Assembly: GCA_910584245.1 (NCBI GenBank)
Contig: CAJTZF010000002.1
Span: forward strand, 1-64,000
Length of the DNA: 64,000 nt
From: an uncultured Eubacterium sp.
GTDB lineage: Bacteria > Bacillota > Clostridia > Lachnospirales > Lachnospiraceae
Direction of reading: 5' to 3'
Shown here in pieces: positions 43,221 to 51,842 of this stretch. The position numbers and the translations under genes are program-made. A model generated the notes under the pieces. The model was not told where the DNA came from. It saw nothing but the letters and a program-made list of their open reading frames with translations, and ran no database searches. Position 1 is the stretch's first letter. Each line of letters starts with the position of its first letter.

Positions 43221-43409
43221 TTGATTGACATTACTAGAATAAGCGGAAAACCGTTTACATTAAACTCCGATCTTATTGAGACGATCGAAGAATCCCCGGA
43301 CACAGTGGTCACACTTACGACCGGTAAAAAAATAATTGTAAAAGAAGGTAGACAAGACATTAAAAATTTAGTAAAATTGTATCGGAAAGAAATTTTCCAA
43401 AACATATAG
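43221..43409 (+). CDS. flbD: Flagellar FlbD-family protein
   Basis: A 62-residue protein of the FlbD/SwrD family (IDITRISGKPFTLNSDLIET, LTTGKKIIVKEGRQDI). In Bacillus, SwrD raises motor power by acting on the stator. It starts with TTG after a perfect AAAGGAGG. It stands immediately upstream of motA, which fits a stator-linked role. Confidence 0.9.
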   Translation: MIDITRISGKPFTLNSDLIETIEESPDTVVTLTTGKKIIVKEGRQDIKNLVKLYRKEIFQNI

Positions 43410-43436
43410 ACAAAAATATTAAGGTGGTGTATTTTT

Positions 43437-44252
43437 TTGGATTTAGCATCGATTATAGGTTTGGTGGGATGTGCGGCGGCCGTTGTATATGGTATCGTAT
43501 CCGGTGACCAGGGTGTTGCAGCACTTAACAACTTTTGGGATACCTCTTCGTTCCTCATTACGGTTATGGGTTCGGTTTTTTGTATGCTTACGATGTCGGA
43601 CAGTATACCGGGGCTGATTGCCTCGCTGAAGTCAATCGGGTTGATTATGAAGGTTCCCGAGAGCAATGAAGGAGAAGTGATACATACAATTATTGACCTG
43701 GCAAATGTGGCGAGGAAAGAAGGTCTGTTGCAGCTGGAGGAGGCTGCATCAGAGATTGATGATGAGTTTTTGAAAAAAGGAATTATGTTGATTGTCGATG
43801 GTACGGACCAGGAACTGGTTACGAGTATTCTGGAGACGGACTTAAGCTGTATTGAGCGACGGCATAATAAGGTAATCAGTTTTTGGGAAGGGCTGGCGGC
43901 GATGGGGCCTGCCTGGGGTATGATCGGTACGCTGATCGGTCTTATCAACATGCTTAAGCTTCTGGATGATCCGTCGTCCATCGGTCCGAACATGGCTGTG
44001 GCGCTCATTACCACGTTATACGGTTCCTTGCTTGCAAACTGGATTAGTATACCGATTGCATCAAAGTTGAAAGCGATCAATGCGACGGAGATCATGACAA
44101 AAGAAGTGATCTGTGAAGGTATTCTCTCGATCCAGGCGGGTGAGAACCCACGAGTGATTGAAGAAAAACTGAAATCATTCTTGGCACCAAAACTTCGTGA
44201 CGAGGTTTTGAGTGGTGAAAAGGATGGTGCTGGTCAAGGCGGTGAGGGATAA
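43437..44252 (+). CDS. motA: Flagellar stator protein MotA
   Basis: A 271-residue proton-channel stator subunit with four membrane segments (one near 3-20, one near 33-52, two near 155-205). The conserved proline-containing GPAWGMIGTLIGLINML and the FliG-facing cytoplasmic loop are present. TTG start seven bases after AAGGTGGTG. Its stop overlaps the motB ATG by one base. Confidence 0.95.
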   Translation: MDLASIIGLVGCAAAVVYGIVSGDQGVAALNNFWDTSSFLITVMGSVFCMLTMSDSIPGLIASLKSIGLIMKVPESNEGEVIHTIIDLANVARKEGLLQLEEAASEIDDEFLKKGIMLIVDGTDQELVTSILETDLSCIERRHNKVISFWEGLAAMGPAWGMIGTLIGLINMLKLLDDPSSIGPNMAVALITTLYGSLLANWISIPIASKLKAINATEIMTKEVICEGILSIQAGENPRVIEEKLKSFLAPKLRDEVLSGEKDGAGQGGEG

Positions 44253-45076
44253 TGGCTAGAAAGCGACAGGAGGAACCAGATTCGATTGAAGGCGGCTGGA
44301 TAAACACATTTGCCGATTTGATGAATCTGCTGCTATGTTTTTTTGTGCTTTTGTTTTCGATGTCTACGGTTGACGCGGATAAGTATGAGCAGATTGTAGC
44401 GTCTTTTTCCGAGCGGATCAATATATTTGATGGCGGCGGAAGCGCCGTTGGCGAAGGGGCCTTTGTCTCCAGTGGTACCAGCCAGAAAGTGACGGTGGAG
44501 CAGTTTTTTAACGAGTTCGAAGAAAACGGTTCCGATCCGTCCCAGACGGAGGATAGCTCAGAACTGTCCGAGGAGAAAAAGTATGAGCAGAAAAAGCTGG
44601 AGGAGCTGAAGGAAAAAACAGAAGAGATTTACACCGAGGTTTCAGAAATGGCTGCGGAAAAGGATGTCCAGGATATGATAAATGTCAATATGGATGAGAA
44701 GTACCAGTATGTACAGATTTCCTTGAACGGGGCGATCCTTTTTGATTCTGGATCAGACGAGATTAAAACGTCTGCGCTCGGTGTGCTCAGTAAGGTTGGA
44801 GATATATTGAAGGTTTATGACAGGCATCTGATTAAGATTGAGGGACATACAGATGATGTCAAGATTTCCAGCACTAAGTTCCCTAATAATATGTGGCTTT
44901 CGACGGCGAGGGCGACAAGGGTATTTGAGTATTTTAAGGATCAAAAGAAATTGAATCCAAAGACGCTCGAGGCTACGGGACTGAGTGAATATCATCCAGT
45001 TGCGACAAATGATACCGAGAAGGGGCGCGCTAAAAACCGCCGGGTGGAAATAAAGATTTACACGGAAGATAATTAA
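44252..45076 (+). CDS. motB: Flagellar stator protein MotB
   Basis: A 274-residue stator subunit. GGWINTFADLMNLLLCFFVL contains the single membrane helix with the proton-binding aspartate D22. An acidic linker (about 90-135) leads to the OmpA-like peptidoglycan-binding domain (IEGHTDDVKISSTKFPNNMW, AKNRRVEIKI). A 22-bp stretch from its 3' end (encoding RRVEIKI) recurs 80 bases downstream. Confidence 0.95.
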   Translation: MARKRQEEPDSIEGGWINTFADLMNLLLCFFVLLFSMSTVDADKYEQIVASFSERINIFDGGGSAVGEGAFVSSGTSQKVTVEQFFNEFEENGSDPSQTEDSSELSEEKKYEQKKLEELKEKTEEIYTEVSEMAAEKDVQDMINVNMDEKYQYVQISLNGAILFDSGSDEIKTSALGVLSKVGDILKVYDRHLIKIEGHTDDVKISSTKFPNNMWLSTARATRVFEYFKDQKKLNPKTLEATGLSEYHPVATNDTEKGRAKNRRVEIKIYTEDN

Positions 45077-45138
45077 AAGGGATCACCTGTTGTACCAAGG
45101 ATATTGGTGGGCAAGGCCGCCGGGTGGAAATAAAGATT
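45037..45138 (+). repeat. 22-bp direct repeat at the 3' end of motB
   Basis: The bases 45037-45058 (CCGCCGGGTGGAAATAAAG plus ATT) are repeated exactly at 45117-45138, 80 bases on. The first copy encodes RRVEIKI of MotB; the second lies in the gap before fliL. It looks like the scar of a partial duplication of the motB end. Confidence 0.85.
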
Positions 45139-45164
45139 GATATGAAAATCATTAGGAGGTTACT

Positions 45165-45674
45165 ATGAAGAAGAATATACTTACAATTGTGATTATGGCA
45201 TCTACGGTGCTGAATTTAGTTCTTACGATTATTATGGTGTTTTCCATTGTTCCTGCTATGAACAAGACGAATAAGCTTGTTGATAAGGTTGCGTCGGTTA
45301 TTGACCTGGAACTTGAAAAAGAGGAAGACCAGGCTTATTCGTTTGAGAATTTGGAACCTTTTGAAATTAAGTTTGAGAATAAGCAGACAATCAACCTGAA
45401 GCCGGTGGATGGCGATCCGAATTCCCATTTTGTCATTATTGAGGGTATTTCGGTTTCTTTCAATAAAGAAGCAGATGATTACAAAGACATTTCTGAATCC
45501 GTACAGAAAGCGAACGTATATGTCGTGGACTGTGTGAAGGAAGCGATTTCAAACCAGACGATTCAGACGCTAAATGAGAATACGATCAAGGAAGAAGCAC
45601 TGGCAAAAATACAAGAATTTTACAAGAGTAAGTGTATTGTTCAGATTTCTCTGTCAGGATATATGTTCCAGTAA
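45165..45674 (+). CDS. fliL: Flagellar basal-body protein FliL
   Basis: A 169-residue single-pass membrane protein (helix about 5-28: TIVIMASTVLNLVLTIIMVF) with a periplasmic-side stomatin-like domain, FEIKFENKQTINLKPVDGD to ISLSGYMFQ. FliL rings surround the stator and increase torque. Primary sequence conservation is weak; its position between motB and fliM and the fold pattern support the name. Good AGGAGG site. Confidence 0.82.
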   Translation: MKKNILTIVIMASTVLNLVLTIIMVFSIVPAMNKTNKLVDKVASVIDLELEKEEDQAYSFENLEPFEIKFENKQTINLKPVDGDPNSHFVIIEGISVSFNKEADDYKDISESVQKANVYVVDCVKEAISNQTIQTLNENTIKEEALAKIQEFYKSKCIVQISLSGYMFQ

Positions 45675-45693
45675 TAAAAATTTGAGAAAACAC

Positions 45694-45729
45694 TTTAAAT
45701 CATATTAGATTTGTGTTATAATACAAATC
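45694..45729 (+). promoter_or_regulatory. fliM promoter with an inverted repeat over the -10 box
   Basis: TTTAAA (45694-45699), a 17-base spacer and an extended -10, TGTTATAAT (45714-45722). A perfect 7-bp inverted repeat, GATTTGT (45708-45714) and ACAAATC (45723-45729), brackets the -10 hexamer, as in a repressor operator. This promoter would drive fliM onward, about 66 bases ahead of the start codon. Confidence 0.6.
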
Positions 45730-45787
45730 ATGGGTGTATTGTGGATGCAGACACCTATCTAAAACGAGATACAGTGAGGTGAGAATC

Positions 45788-46765
45788 ATGGCGGATGTGC
45801 TGTCGCAAAGCGAAATTGATAGTTTGCTTTCCGCTCTGAACAATGGCGACTTTGACCCGACGGAAAATGAGGAGGTAGAAGAAAGGCAAATAAAGGATTA
45901 CAATTTTGCCAGACCATCCAAATTCTCAAAAGATCACTTGCGAACTTTGGTATTTATATTTGAGCATTATGCCAGATTATTATCCACAAGTCTTCCGGTT
46001 TATCTCCGAAAGAATGTACAGGTTGAGGTAATGCATGCGGAAGCGGCGACATTTCAGGAGTTCTCGAATTCTCTGTCAAATCCGGTTTTGATCGGTGTGG
46101 TGAATTTTGCACCACTGGAAGGGACAATTGTGATTGAGATGGCGAGTGGGCTTGGATATACCATTGTTGACAGAATGCTTGGCGGAAGTGGAACTCCGCT
46201 TGAGAAGGCAAGAGAATTTACAGAGATAGAGTTATCCATTATTGAGAGGGTCATGAGTGTTTGTACGAATTTGCTCGTAGAGCCGTGGATCAATGTACAG
46301 GAGCTGAATCCGACACTGGAGCGCATCGAGACGAATTCGCAGTTTGCGCAGTTTGTTTCTCCAAATGAGATGACTTCTGTGGTTACGATGGATATAAAGA
46401 TCGGCGATGTGCAGGGATTGATGAATATTTGTATTCCTTATACAGTTGTGGAGCCGGTTATTGATAAGATTAATACGAAGTATTGGTATTCGACGGCAGA
46501 TGTTAAGAGCAATGAGGCCTATCGGGAGATGATAGAGGAAACGCTCGGCCGGGCACAGATACCTGTGAGAGCGATCATGGGGCGCAGTGCGATTTCTGTA
46601 AATGATTTTATTCATTTGCAGGTAGGGGATATTATTAAAGTCGACACAAAACTAGAAGATGATTTGGATGTTTATGTCGGCAATATTAAAAAGTTTTCTG
46701 CATTGCCTGGAGCACATAATGATGCATATGCAGTTAAGATTAAATCAGTATACAGAGAGGAGTAA
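45788..46765 (+). CDS. fliM: Flagellar motor switch protein FliM
   Basis: A 325-residue C-ring protein. The N-terminal CheY-P-binding peptide is DVLSQSEIDSLLSALN; the CheC-like middle domain binds FliG (EGTIVIEMASGLGYTIVDRM LGG); the C-terminal SpoA domain (QVGDIIKVDTKLEDDLDVYV) binds FliY/FliN. ATG 45788 follows GTGAGGTGAG; the upstream open frame is ignored. Confidence 0.96.
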   Translation: MADVLSQSEIDSLLSALNNGDFDPTENEEVEERQIKDYNFARPSKFSKDHLRTLVFIFEHYARLLSTSLPVYLRKNVQVEVMHAEAATFQEFSNSLSNPVLIGVVNFAPLEGTIVIEMASGLGYTIVDRMLGGSGTPLEKAREFTEIELSIIERVMSVCTNLLVEPWINVQELNPTLERIETNSQFAQFVSPNEMTSVVTMDIKIGDVQGLMNICIPYTVVEPVIDKINTKYWYSTADVKSNEAYREMIEETLGRAQIPVRAIMGRSAISVNDFIHLQVGDIIKVDTKLEDDLDVYVGNIKKFSALPGAHNDAYAVKIKSVYREE

Positions 46766-46771
46766 AATGCA

Positions 46772-47929
46772 ATGGATGGAATGTTATCGCAGGAAGAAAT
46801 CAATGCGCTGCTAGGCGGCGGGGATGATGACTCTGGCGCTGGATTTGATGATGCGCCGGGTGCAGGTGGTTCTTCCGCAACATCAAATTCCGAAGGGCGT
46901 TTATCTCCGGAAGAAGGCGATGCTTTAGGTGAGATCGCAAACATCAGTATGGGTACGGCGGCGACGACGTTATCTGTATTGATTAATAACCGGGTTGAGA
47001 TAACAACGCCTACGCTTTCTTATGTGACCGTTGAGGATCTTAAGGAACGAAATCAGGCTCCGTGTGTATTTATTTACATAGGTTACCGGACAGGGTTGGA
47101 AGGAAAAAATGTCCTCGTTCTCAAAGAGCGGGATGTAAAAGTTATCACAGATCTTATGATGGGTGGTGATGGAACCAATACGGATGTCGAGCTCTCAGAT
47201 CTTCATCTGAGTGCGATTAGCGAAGCGATGAACCAGATGATGGGATCTGCTGCCACTTCGATGTCGACAATGATCGATGAGATGGTGGATATCAGTCCTC
47301 CGACTTCGATTCGGGTGGATTTTGACGATGATGCCGGTCTGGAAAATGTACTTAAGGATATGGCTGGAAAATTGTTTGCACAGGTTTCTTTTAAAATGGT
47401 AATAGGGGATTTGATTGACAGTGAGATTATACAGTTATATCCGCTCCCGTTTGCACGTATGTTATATGAGAAGTTTAAACACACAATGACGAATGAGGAA
47501 GAGTCGGCACCGGCGCCGCAGCCGATGCCACAGCCGATGCCGCAACAAGCGCCTCAACCTGCGATGATGCCACAGCAGCCGATGCCGCAGATGGGAGCCA
47601 TGCCTATGAATGGCATGCCGCCGCAGGATTTGAATATACAGCCGGCACAGTTCCAGAACTTTATGCCGACGCAGAATTTGAATGGCATTGCCCCGGAAAA
47701 CATCGATTTAATTATGGATGTACCGCTGGAGGTTACAGTTGAACTCGGAAGAGCCAGTAAATCAATAAAAGAGATATTGGATTTTTCGCCGGGCACAGTC
47801 ATAGAACTTGATAAACTTGCTGGAGAACCCATTGACGTATTAGTGAATGGAAAATTTGTGGCGAAAGGCGAGGTTGTTGTGATAGAAGAGAACTTCGCGA
47901 TTCGTGTAACTGAAATTATTAAAGATTAA
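46772..47929 (+). CDS. fliY: Flagellar switch protein and CheY-P phosphatase FliY
   Basis: A 385-residue fusion of CheY-binding peptide (LSQEEINALL, residues 5-14), CheC-type phosphatase domain (about 45-240) and C-terminal FliN/SpoA domain (about 310-385). Both phosphatase motifs (S/D-xxx-E-xx-N) are intact: D50/E54/N57 and S147/E151/N154. A Pro/Gln/Met-rich linker (about 247-284) joins the halves. It should dephosphorylate CheY-P at the C-ring. No separate cheC is seen later in the block, so FliY may be the only such enzyme in this operon. Confidence 0.95.
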   Translation: MDGMLSQEEINALLGGGDDDSGAGFDDAPGAGGSSATSNSEGRLSPEEGDALGEIANISMGTAATTLSVLINNRVEITTPTLSYVTVEDLKERNQAPCVFIYIGYRTGLEGKNVLVLKERDVKVITDLMMGGDGTNTDVELSDLHLSAISEAMNQMMGSAATSMSTMIDEMVDISPPTSIRVDFDDDAGLENVLKDMAGKLFAQVSFKMVIGDLIDSEIIQLYPLPFARMLYEKFKHTMTNEEESAPAPQPMPQPMPQQAPQPAMMPQQPMPQMGAMPMNGMPPQDLNIQPAQFQNFMPTQNLNGIAPENIDLIMDVPLEVTVELGRASKSIKEILDFSPGTVIELDKLAGEPIDVLVNGKFVAKGEVVVIEENFAIRVTEIIKD

Positions 47930-47947
47930 TTACGGAGGAGAATAGCG

Positions 47948-48310
47948 ATGGCAAAAAGTGTTTTAATATGTGATGACGCAGCATTTATGAGGGTCATGAT
48001 TAAAGACATTTTAACAAAAAACGGCTATGATGTAGTCGGGGAAGCAGAGAATGGTTTGATGGCTGTGGAAAAGTTTAATGAAACGAAACCAGACCTAGTG
48101 ATGATGGATATTACGATGCCGGAGATGGATGGTATTCAAGCTTTGAAAAAGATCAAAGAGACGGATGCGGGAGCAAATATCATTATGTGTTCTGCGATGG
48201 GCCAGCAGGCTATGGTTATTGAATCCATTCAGTCAGGAGCAAAGGATTTTATCGTAAAGCCATTCCAGGCGGATCGTGTTCTGGAAGCAGTAAAAAAGGT
48301 AATTGGATAA
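47948..48310 (+). CDS. cheY: Chemotaxis response regulator CheY
   Basis: A 120-residue single receiver domain. Acidic pocket D9/D10 (LICDDAAF), phosphoacceptor D54 (VMMDITMPEMDG), the switch serine in IMCSAMGQQ and the lysine in DFIVKPF are all present. It would bind the N-terminal peptides of FliM and FliY when phosphorylated by CheA. ACGGAGGAG ribosome site. Confidence 0.97.
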   Translation: MAKSVLICDDAAFMRVMIKDILTKNGYDVVGEAENGLMAVEKFNETKPDLVMMDITMPEMDGIQALKKIKETDAGANIIMCSAMGQQAMVIESIQSGAKDFIVKPFQADRVLEAVKKVIG

Positions 48311-48311
48311 A

Positions 48312-48668
48312 ATGGGAAGCAATATTCTGCAACTCCTAGGCGTTATTATCGTATTTTTACTGGTGCTTGCCGCCACGTACTACATCACTAAGTGGATAGC
48401 CAAGTCAGGGGTTGTCCAGCCTCAGTCAAAGAATATTAAGGTGATTGAGACATTTAAGATTGCACCGAATAAGTATATCCAGATTGTCCAGTTGGGCAAC
48501 CGTTACTATTCGATTGGTGTCTCGAAGGAACACATTACCTTTCTTTCTGCGTTGGATGAGGAACAGTTGGATTTGCAAGAATCGGATGTAACTTTGCCAA
48601 ACACCTCTTTTATGGATGTTATGGGCAGAGTTACTTCCAAAATGAAAAAGAAAGTAGACAAAAAATAA
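48312..48668 (+). CDS. fliO: Flagellar biosynthesis protein FliO/FliZ
   Basis: A 118-residue protein with one membrane helix (about 5-28: ILQLLGVIIVFLLVLAATYY) followed by a basic cytoplasmic domain (VIETFKIAPNKYIQIVQLGN). FliO helps the FliP ring form. It starts one base after the cheY stop; a TTG nine bases earlier, overlapping cheY, is the alternative. Standard order cheY-fliO-fliP. Confidence 0.88.
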   Translation: MGSNILQLLGVIIVFLLVLAATYYITKWIAKSGVVQPQSKNIKVIETFKIAPNKYIQIVQLGNRYYSIGVSKEHITFLSALDEEQLDLQESDVTLPNTSFMDVMGRVTSKMKKKVDKK

Positions 48669-48683
48669 GAAAAGGTTGGTATT

Positions 48684-49535
48684 ATGAGAATACATAAGAG
48701 ATGGTTTTCGATTGTATGTAAAGGGATGTCTCTGTTAATGGTACTATGCATATTAACCTTTTTTTGTGGTACAATCGTATATGCCAAACCGGTGAGTTCC
48801 GGTTCCCATGTGGACGAAATCGAGGGCAGTTCCACAGGTGGTGTCAGTGATCCGGAGGATCCGGACAATTTTGAATTTAATATATCGTCAAACGCAGGGA
48901 GCAGCAGCTTGTCAGCAAGTTTACAGATGCTTCTTGTTTTGACGGTTCTGTCAATAGCACCATCAATTCTTATAATGATGACGTCGTTTACGAGAATTAT
49001 CGTGGTGCTTCATTTCGTGCGTTCTGCTCTCGGGACGCAGCAAACACCGCCCAATCAAGTTATGACCGGACTCGCGTTGTTTTTGACGCTGTTCATTATG
49101 GCTCCGGTTATCTCTGATGTCAATACAAACTGTGTACAGCCGTACCAGGCGGGGCAGATCACGCAGGAAGAGGCACTCAATGCAGGACTAAAGCCAATTC
49201 GTGAATTTATGTTTGAGCAGACGAACCGGTCCGATATTAAATTATTTTTGGATATCGAAGGAGAGGAGAGAGAAATTAACTCCGAGGAGGATATTCCTAC
49301 GATGGTTCTTATGCCGGCATTTATGATTAGTGAGCTCCGGACAGCATTTATTATTGGATTTTTGATTTATCTTCCCTTTATTATTATGGACATGGTTGTG
49401 GCGTCTACGCTTATGTCAATGGGTATGATGATGCTGCCGCCGACGACGATTTCCATGCCGTTTAAGATTCTTTTGTTTGTGTTGGCAGATGGCTGGGATT
49501 TAGTGATCGGTCAGCTTGTGCGGACGTTTTATTAG
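48684..49535 (+). CDS. fliP: Flagellar export gate protein FliP
   Basis: A 283-residue core export-channel subunit. A signal-like N-terminal helix (about 10-35) precedes a Ser/Gly-rich stretch, then four membrane segments with the family blocks SIAPSILIMMTSFTRIIVVLH, ALGTQQTPPNQVMTGLALFL and FIIGFLIYLPFIIMDMVVAS. Full length for Gram-positive FliP. Confidence 0.96.
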   Translation: MRIHKRWFSIVCKGMSLLMVLCILTFFCGTIVYAKPVSSGSHVDEIEGSSTGGVSDPEDPDNFEFNISSNAGSSSLSASLQMLLVLTVLSIAPSILIMMTSFTRIIVVLHFVRSALGTQQTPPNQVMTGLALFLTLFIMAPVISDVNTNCVQPYQAGQITQEEALNAGLKPIREFMFEQTNRSDIKLFLDIEGEEREINSEEDIPTMVLMPAFMISELRTAFIIGFLIYLPFIIMDMVVASTLMSMGMMMLPPTTISMPFKILLFVLADGWDLVIGQLVRTFY

Positions 49536-49618
49536 CGGTACAAGCACCGTTTGTACAGAAAAGACAGTTCAGGATTTTGTATGAGATCTTGTGATAGAAA
49601 GGCTGGGTGACGGATAAT

Positions 49619-49888
49619 ATGACAGAAGCGGATGTCGTAGACATATCCTCGAAGATGATCTGGGTTATCATAAAGTGTTCTGCCCCCCTTTTGCTAGTTT
49701 CCCTTATTGTGGGTCTGGTGATTAGTATTTTTCAGACGGTTACGTCCATTCAGGAGCAGACGCTTACGTTTGTGCCAAAGTTGTTGGCAATTTTTATTGT
49801 ACTGCTTTTGACAGGAAGCTGGATTATGAACAATTGTGTTGAGTTTTTCCGGCTGCTCTGTGAAAGTTTTTCACTTTTTGTCAGATGA
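49619..49888 (+). CDS. fliQ: Flagellar export gate protein FliQ
   Basis: An 89-residue protein with two membrane helices (about 15-40 and 50-75) and the motif LIVGLVISIFQTVTSIQEQT LTFVPK. ATG 49619 gives the usual 89 residues. GTG 49607, with AAAGG four bases ahead, is also possible and would add four residues. Confidence 0.94.
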   Translation: MTEADVVDISSKMIWVIIKCSAPLLLVSLIVGLVISIFQTVTSIQEQTLTFVPKLLAIFIVLLLTGSWIMNNCVEFFRLLCESFSLFVR

Positions 49889-49914
49889 GGCCGTCAGTTT
49901 AAGGAGGAATTCGT

Positions 49915-50685
49915 ATGAATTTTACGGTAGAGAATCTCGAGTTTTATCTTCTGGTTCTGATTCGCATTTCTTCCTTTGTTATGGTAGCGCCGTTTTTTAA
50001 TTATCAGACAATTCCAATGAAATGGAAATTTGTCATTAGCATGGTACTGAGTATTGTAGTGATTCAGTCAATTCCTGCGGTCTCCCTTGAGTACACAGGA
50101 ATTATTGGATTTTCGGCACTAGTAGTGAAAGAATGTGCCGTAGGGCTTGTGTTAGGTTACATGTGTAATATATGTTTATTTATTGTGACGTTTGCCGGGC
50201 AGTTGATGGATATGGAGATGGGGTTATCTATGGCGAATATGTTTGATCCCCTTACCAATATACAAGTATCCGTGTCGGGCAGCATGTACACATACCTCGT
50301 TATGCTTGTTATGATGGCAACCAATATGCACCATTATGTCATACGGGCGATTTTGGAGACATTCCAGTTTTTTACGGTAGGACAGGCGGTTTTTAACGGA
50401 GATATTGTGGAGATGGCAATTGGTTTCGTGGCAAATTATTTTGTTGTCGGATTTCGGATCGTCCTTCCGGTATTTGCCTGTATGCTTGTAATCAATGTTG
50501 TTTTAGGAGTTCTGACCCGTGCGGCGCCGCAGATGAATATGTTCGTAGTTGGTATGCAGGTTAAGGTAATGGTAGGAATATTGCTTCTGCTCATTATTGT
50601 ATCAACGATTCCGACGGTGGCCGATTTTATTTTTGGTAAAATGAAGGATGTCGTCGTGGATGTGTATCGGTCATTTACACCATAA
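49915..50685 (+). CDS. fliR: Flagellar export gate protein FliR
   Basis: A 256-residue polytopic membrane protein with about six hydrophobic segments. Family blocks VLIRISSFVMVAPFF, GQLMDMEMGLSMANMFDP and TRAAPQMNMFVVGMQVK are visible. It caps the FliP5-FliQ4-FliR1 export channel. AAGGAGG ribosome site. Confidence 0.95.
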   Translation: MNFTVENLEFYLLVLIRISSFVMVAPFFNYQTIPMKWKFVISMVLSIVVIQSIPAVSLEYTGIIGFSALVVKECAVGLVLGYMCNICLFIVTFAGQLMDMEMGLSMANMFDPLTNIQVSVSGSMYTYLVMLVMMATNMHHYVIRAILETFQFFTVGQAVFNGDIVEMAIGFVANYFVVGFRIVLPVFACMLVINVVLGVLTRAAPQMNMFVVGMQVKVMVGILLLLIIVSTIPTVADFIFGKMKDVVVDVYRSFTP

Positions 50686-50703
50686 GGAAATGGGGACTCG
50701 TAT

Positions 50704-51801
50704 ATGCTTGAATACAATCTTCAGCTGTTCGCCAAAGAAGGTGAAGGTGGTGAAAAGACAGAGGATGCCACACCGAAAAAATTAGAAGATGCCAGAAAAG
50801 AGGGGCAAGTTGCCAAAAGCCAGGATGTGAGTGTTGCCATACTCCTGCTTTTGCTCTTTGTGTGTTTGAAGGTTTTCGGCGGATTTATTGGTAACCGCAT
50901 GCTTGGCGCATTTAAAGAGTATTATGGAAGTATTAGCGATTATGCCAATGATTTTACGGTAATGCGGTCGATGAACCTGCTAGTTCTCGGGGGACGGGAA
51001 ATACTAGTTATGGCCGGGCCAATTTTGGCGCTCACACTGATTGCTACGCTTGCCGTCAATGTGGCACAGGTAAAATGGAAACCGACGATGAAACCGCTGA
51101 TGCCAAAGATGTCGAAAATTAGTCCGATTTCCGGTTTCAAGCGCATGTTTTCAAAGGATAAAGTGTTTGAACTTTTGAAATCGGTTGCCAAGCTTGTCGT
51201 TTTGTTTTATGTCGTGTATTCTTCACTTAAAGATGAGTGGGGCATGGTTGTGAACATTTACCGGCTGGAGTTATTTCCGGCGGTACTGCTCGTAGTAGAT
51301 ACGGTGATCAATGTTGGATTTAAGATTAGTATCGTTTTTATGATTCTTGCGGCAGTGGATTATTACTATCAGAGAAGAAAATTTAAAAATGACATGAAGA
51401 TGACGAAACAGGAAGTCAAGGATGAGTACAAGAGTACGGAGGGAAATCCGCAGATTAAGGGGCGGATCCGGAGTAAGATGCAGGAGGCGTCCCGGAGGCG
51501 CATGATGCAGAGCGTACCAGAGGCCGACGTAGTCATTACGAACCCGACCCATCTGGCGATTGCGCTCAAGTATGACAAAGAGCTCGGTGAGGCGCCAGTC
51601 GTTCTCGCCAAAGGAGCCGATTTTCTCGCTGAAAAAATAAAAAACACGGCCAGGGCAAATAAAGTTGAGATTGTGGAGAATAAACCGCTGGCAAGAATGT
51701 TATATTACAATGTGGAAATTGGTAACCAGATTCCGCCGGAGCTTTACCAGATGGTGGCGGAGGTGCTGGCTTATGTATATAGTATACAGGGAAAGATTTA
51801 A
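50704..51801 (+). CDS. flhB: Flagellar export switch protein FlhB
   Basis: A 365-residue export-apparatus protein. The N-terminus EKTEDATPKKLEDARKEGQV AKS is diagnostic; four membrane helices follow. The self-cleaving NPTH site is N280-P281-T282-H283, cut when hook length is reached with FliK. The start follows GGGGA only loosely, yet the N-terminal match supports ATG 50704. Confidence 0.96.
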   Translation: MLEYNLQLFAKEGEGGEKTEDATPKKLEDARKEGQVAKSQDVSVAILLLLLFVCLKVFGGFIGNRMLGAFKEYYGSISDYANDFTVMRSMNLLVLGGREILVMAGPILALTLIATLAVNVAQVKWKPTMKPLMPKMSKISPISGFKRMFSKDKVFELLKSVAKLVVLFYVVYSSLKDEWGMVVNIYRLELFPAVLLVVDTVINVGFKISIVFMILAAVDYYYQRRKFKNDMKMTKQEVKDEYKSTEGNPQIKGRIRSKMQEASRRRMMQSVPEADVVITNPTHLAIALKYDKELGEAPVVLAKGADFLAEKIKNTARANKVEIVENKPLARMLYYNVEIGNQIPPELYQMVAEVLAYVYSIQGKI

Positions 51802-51842
51802 AACGTTTTACAAATTAAGAAAGATTTGGAGGTGGGGCGGAG

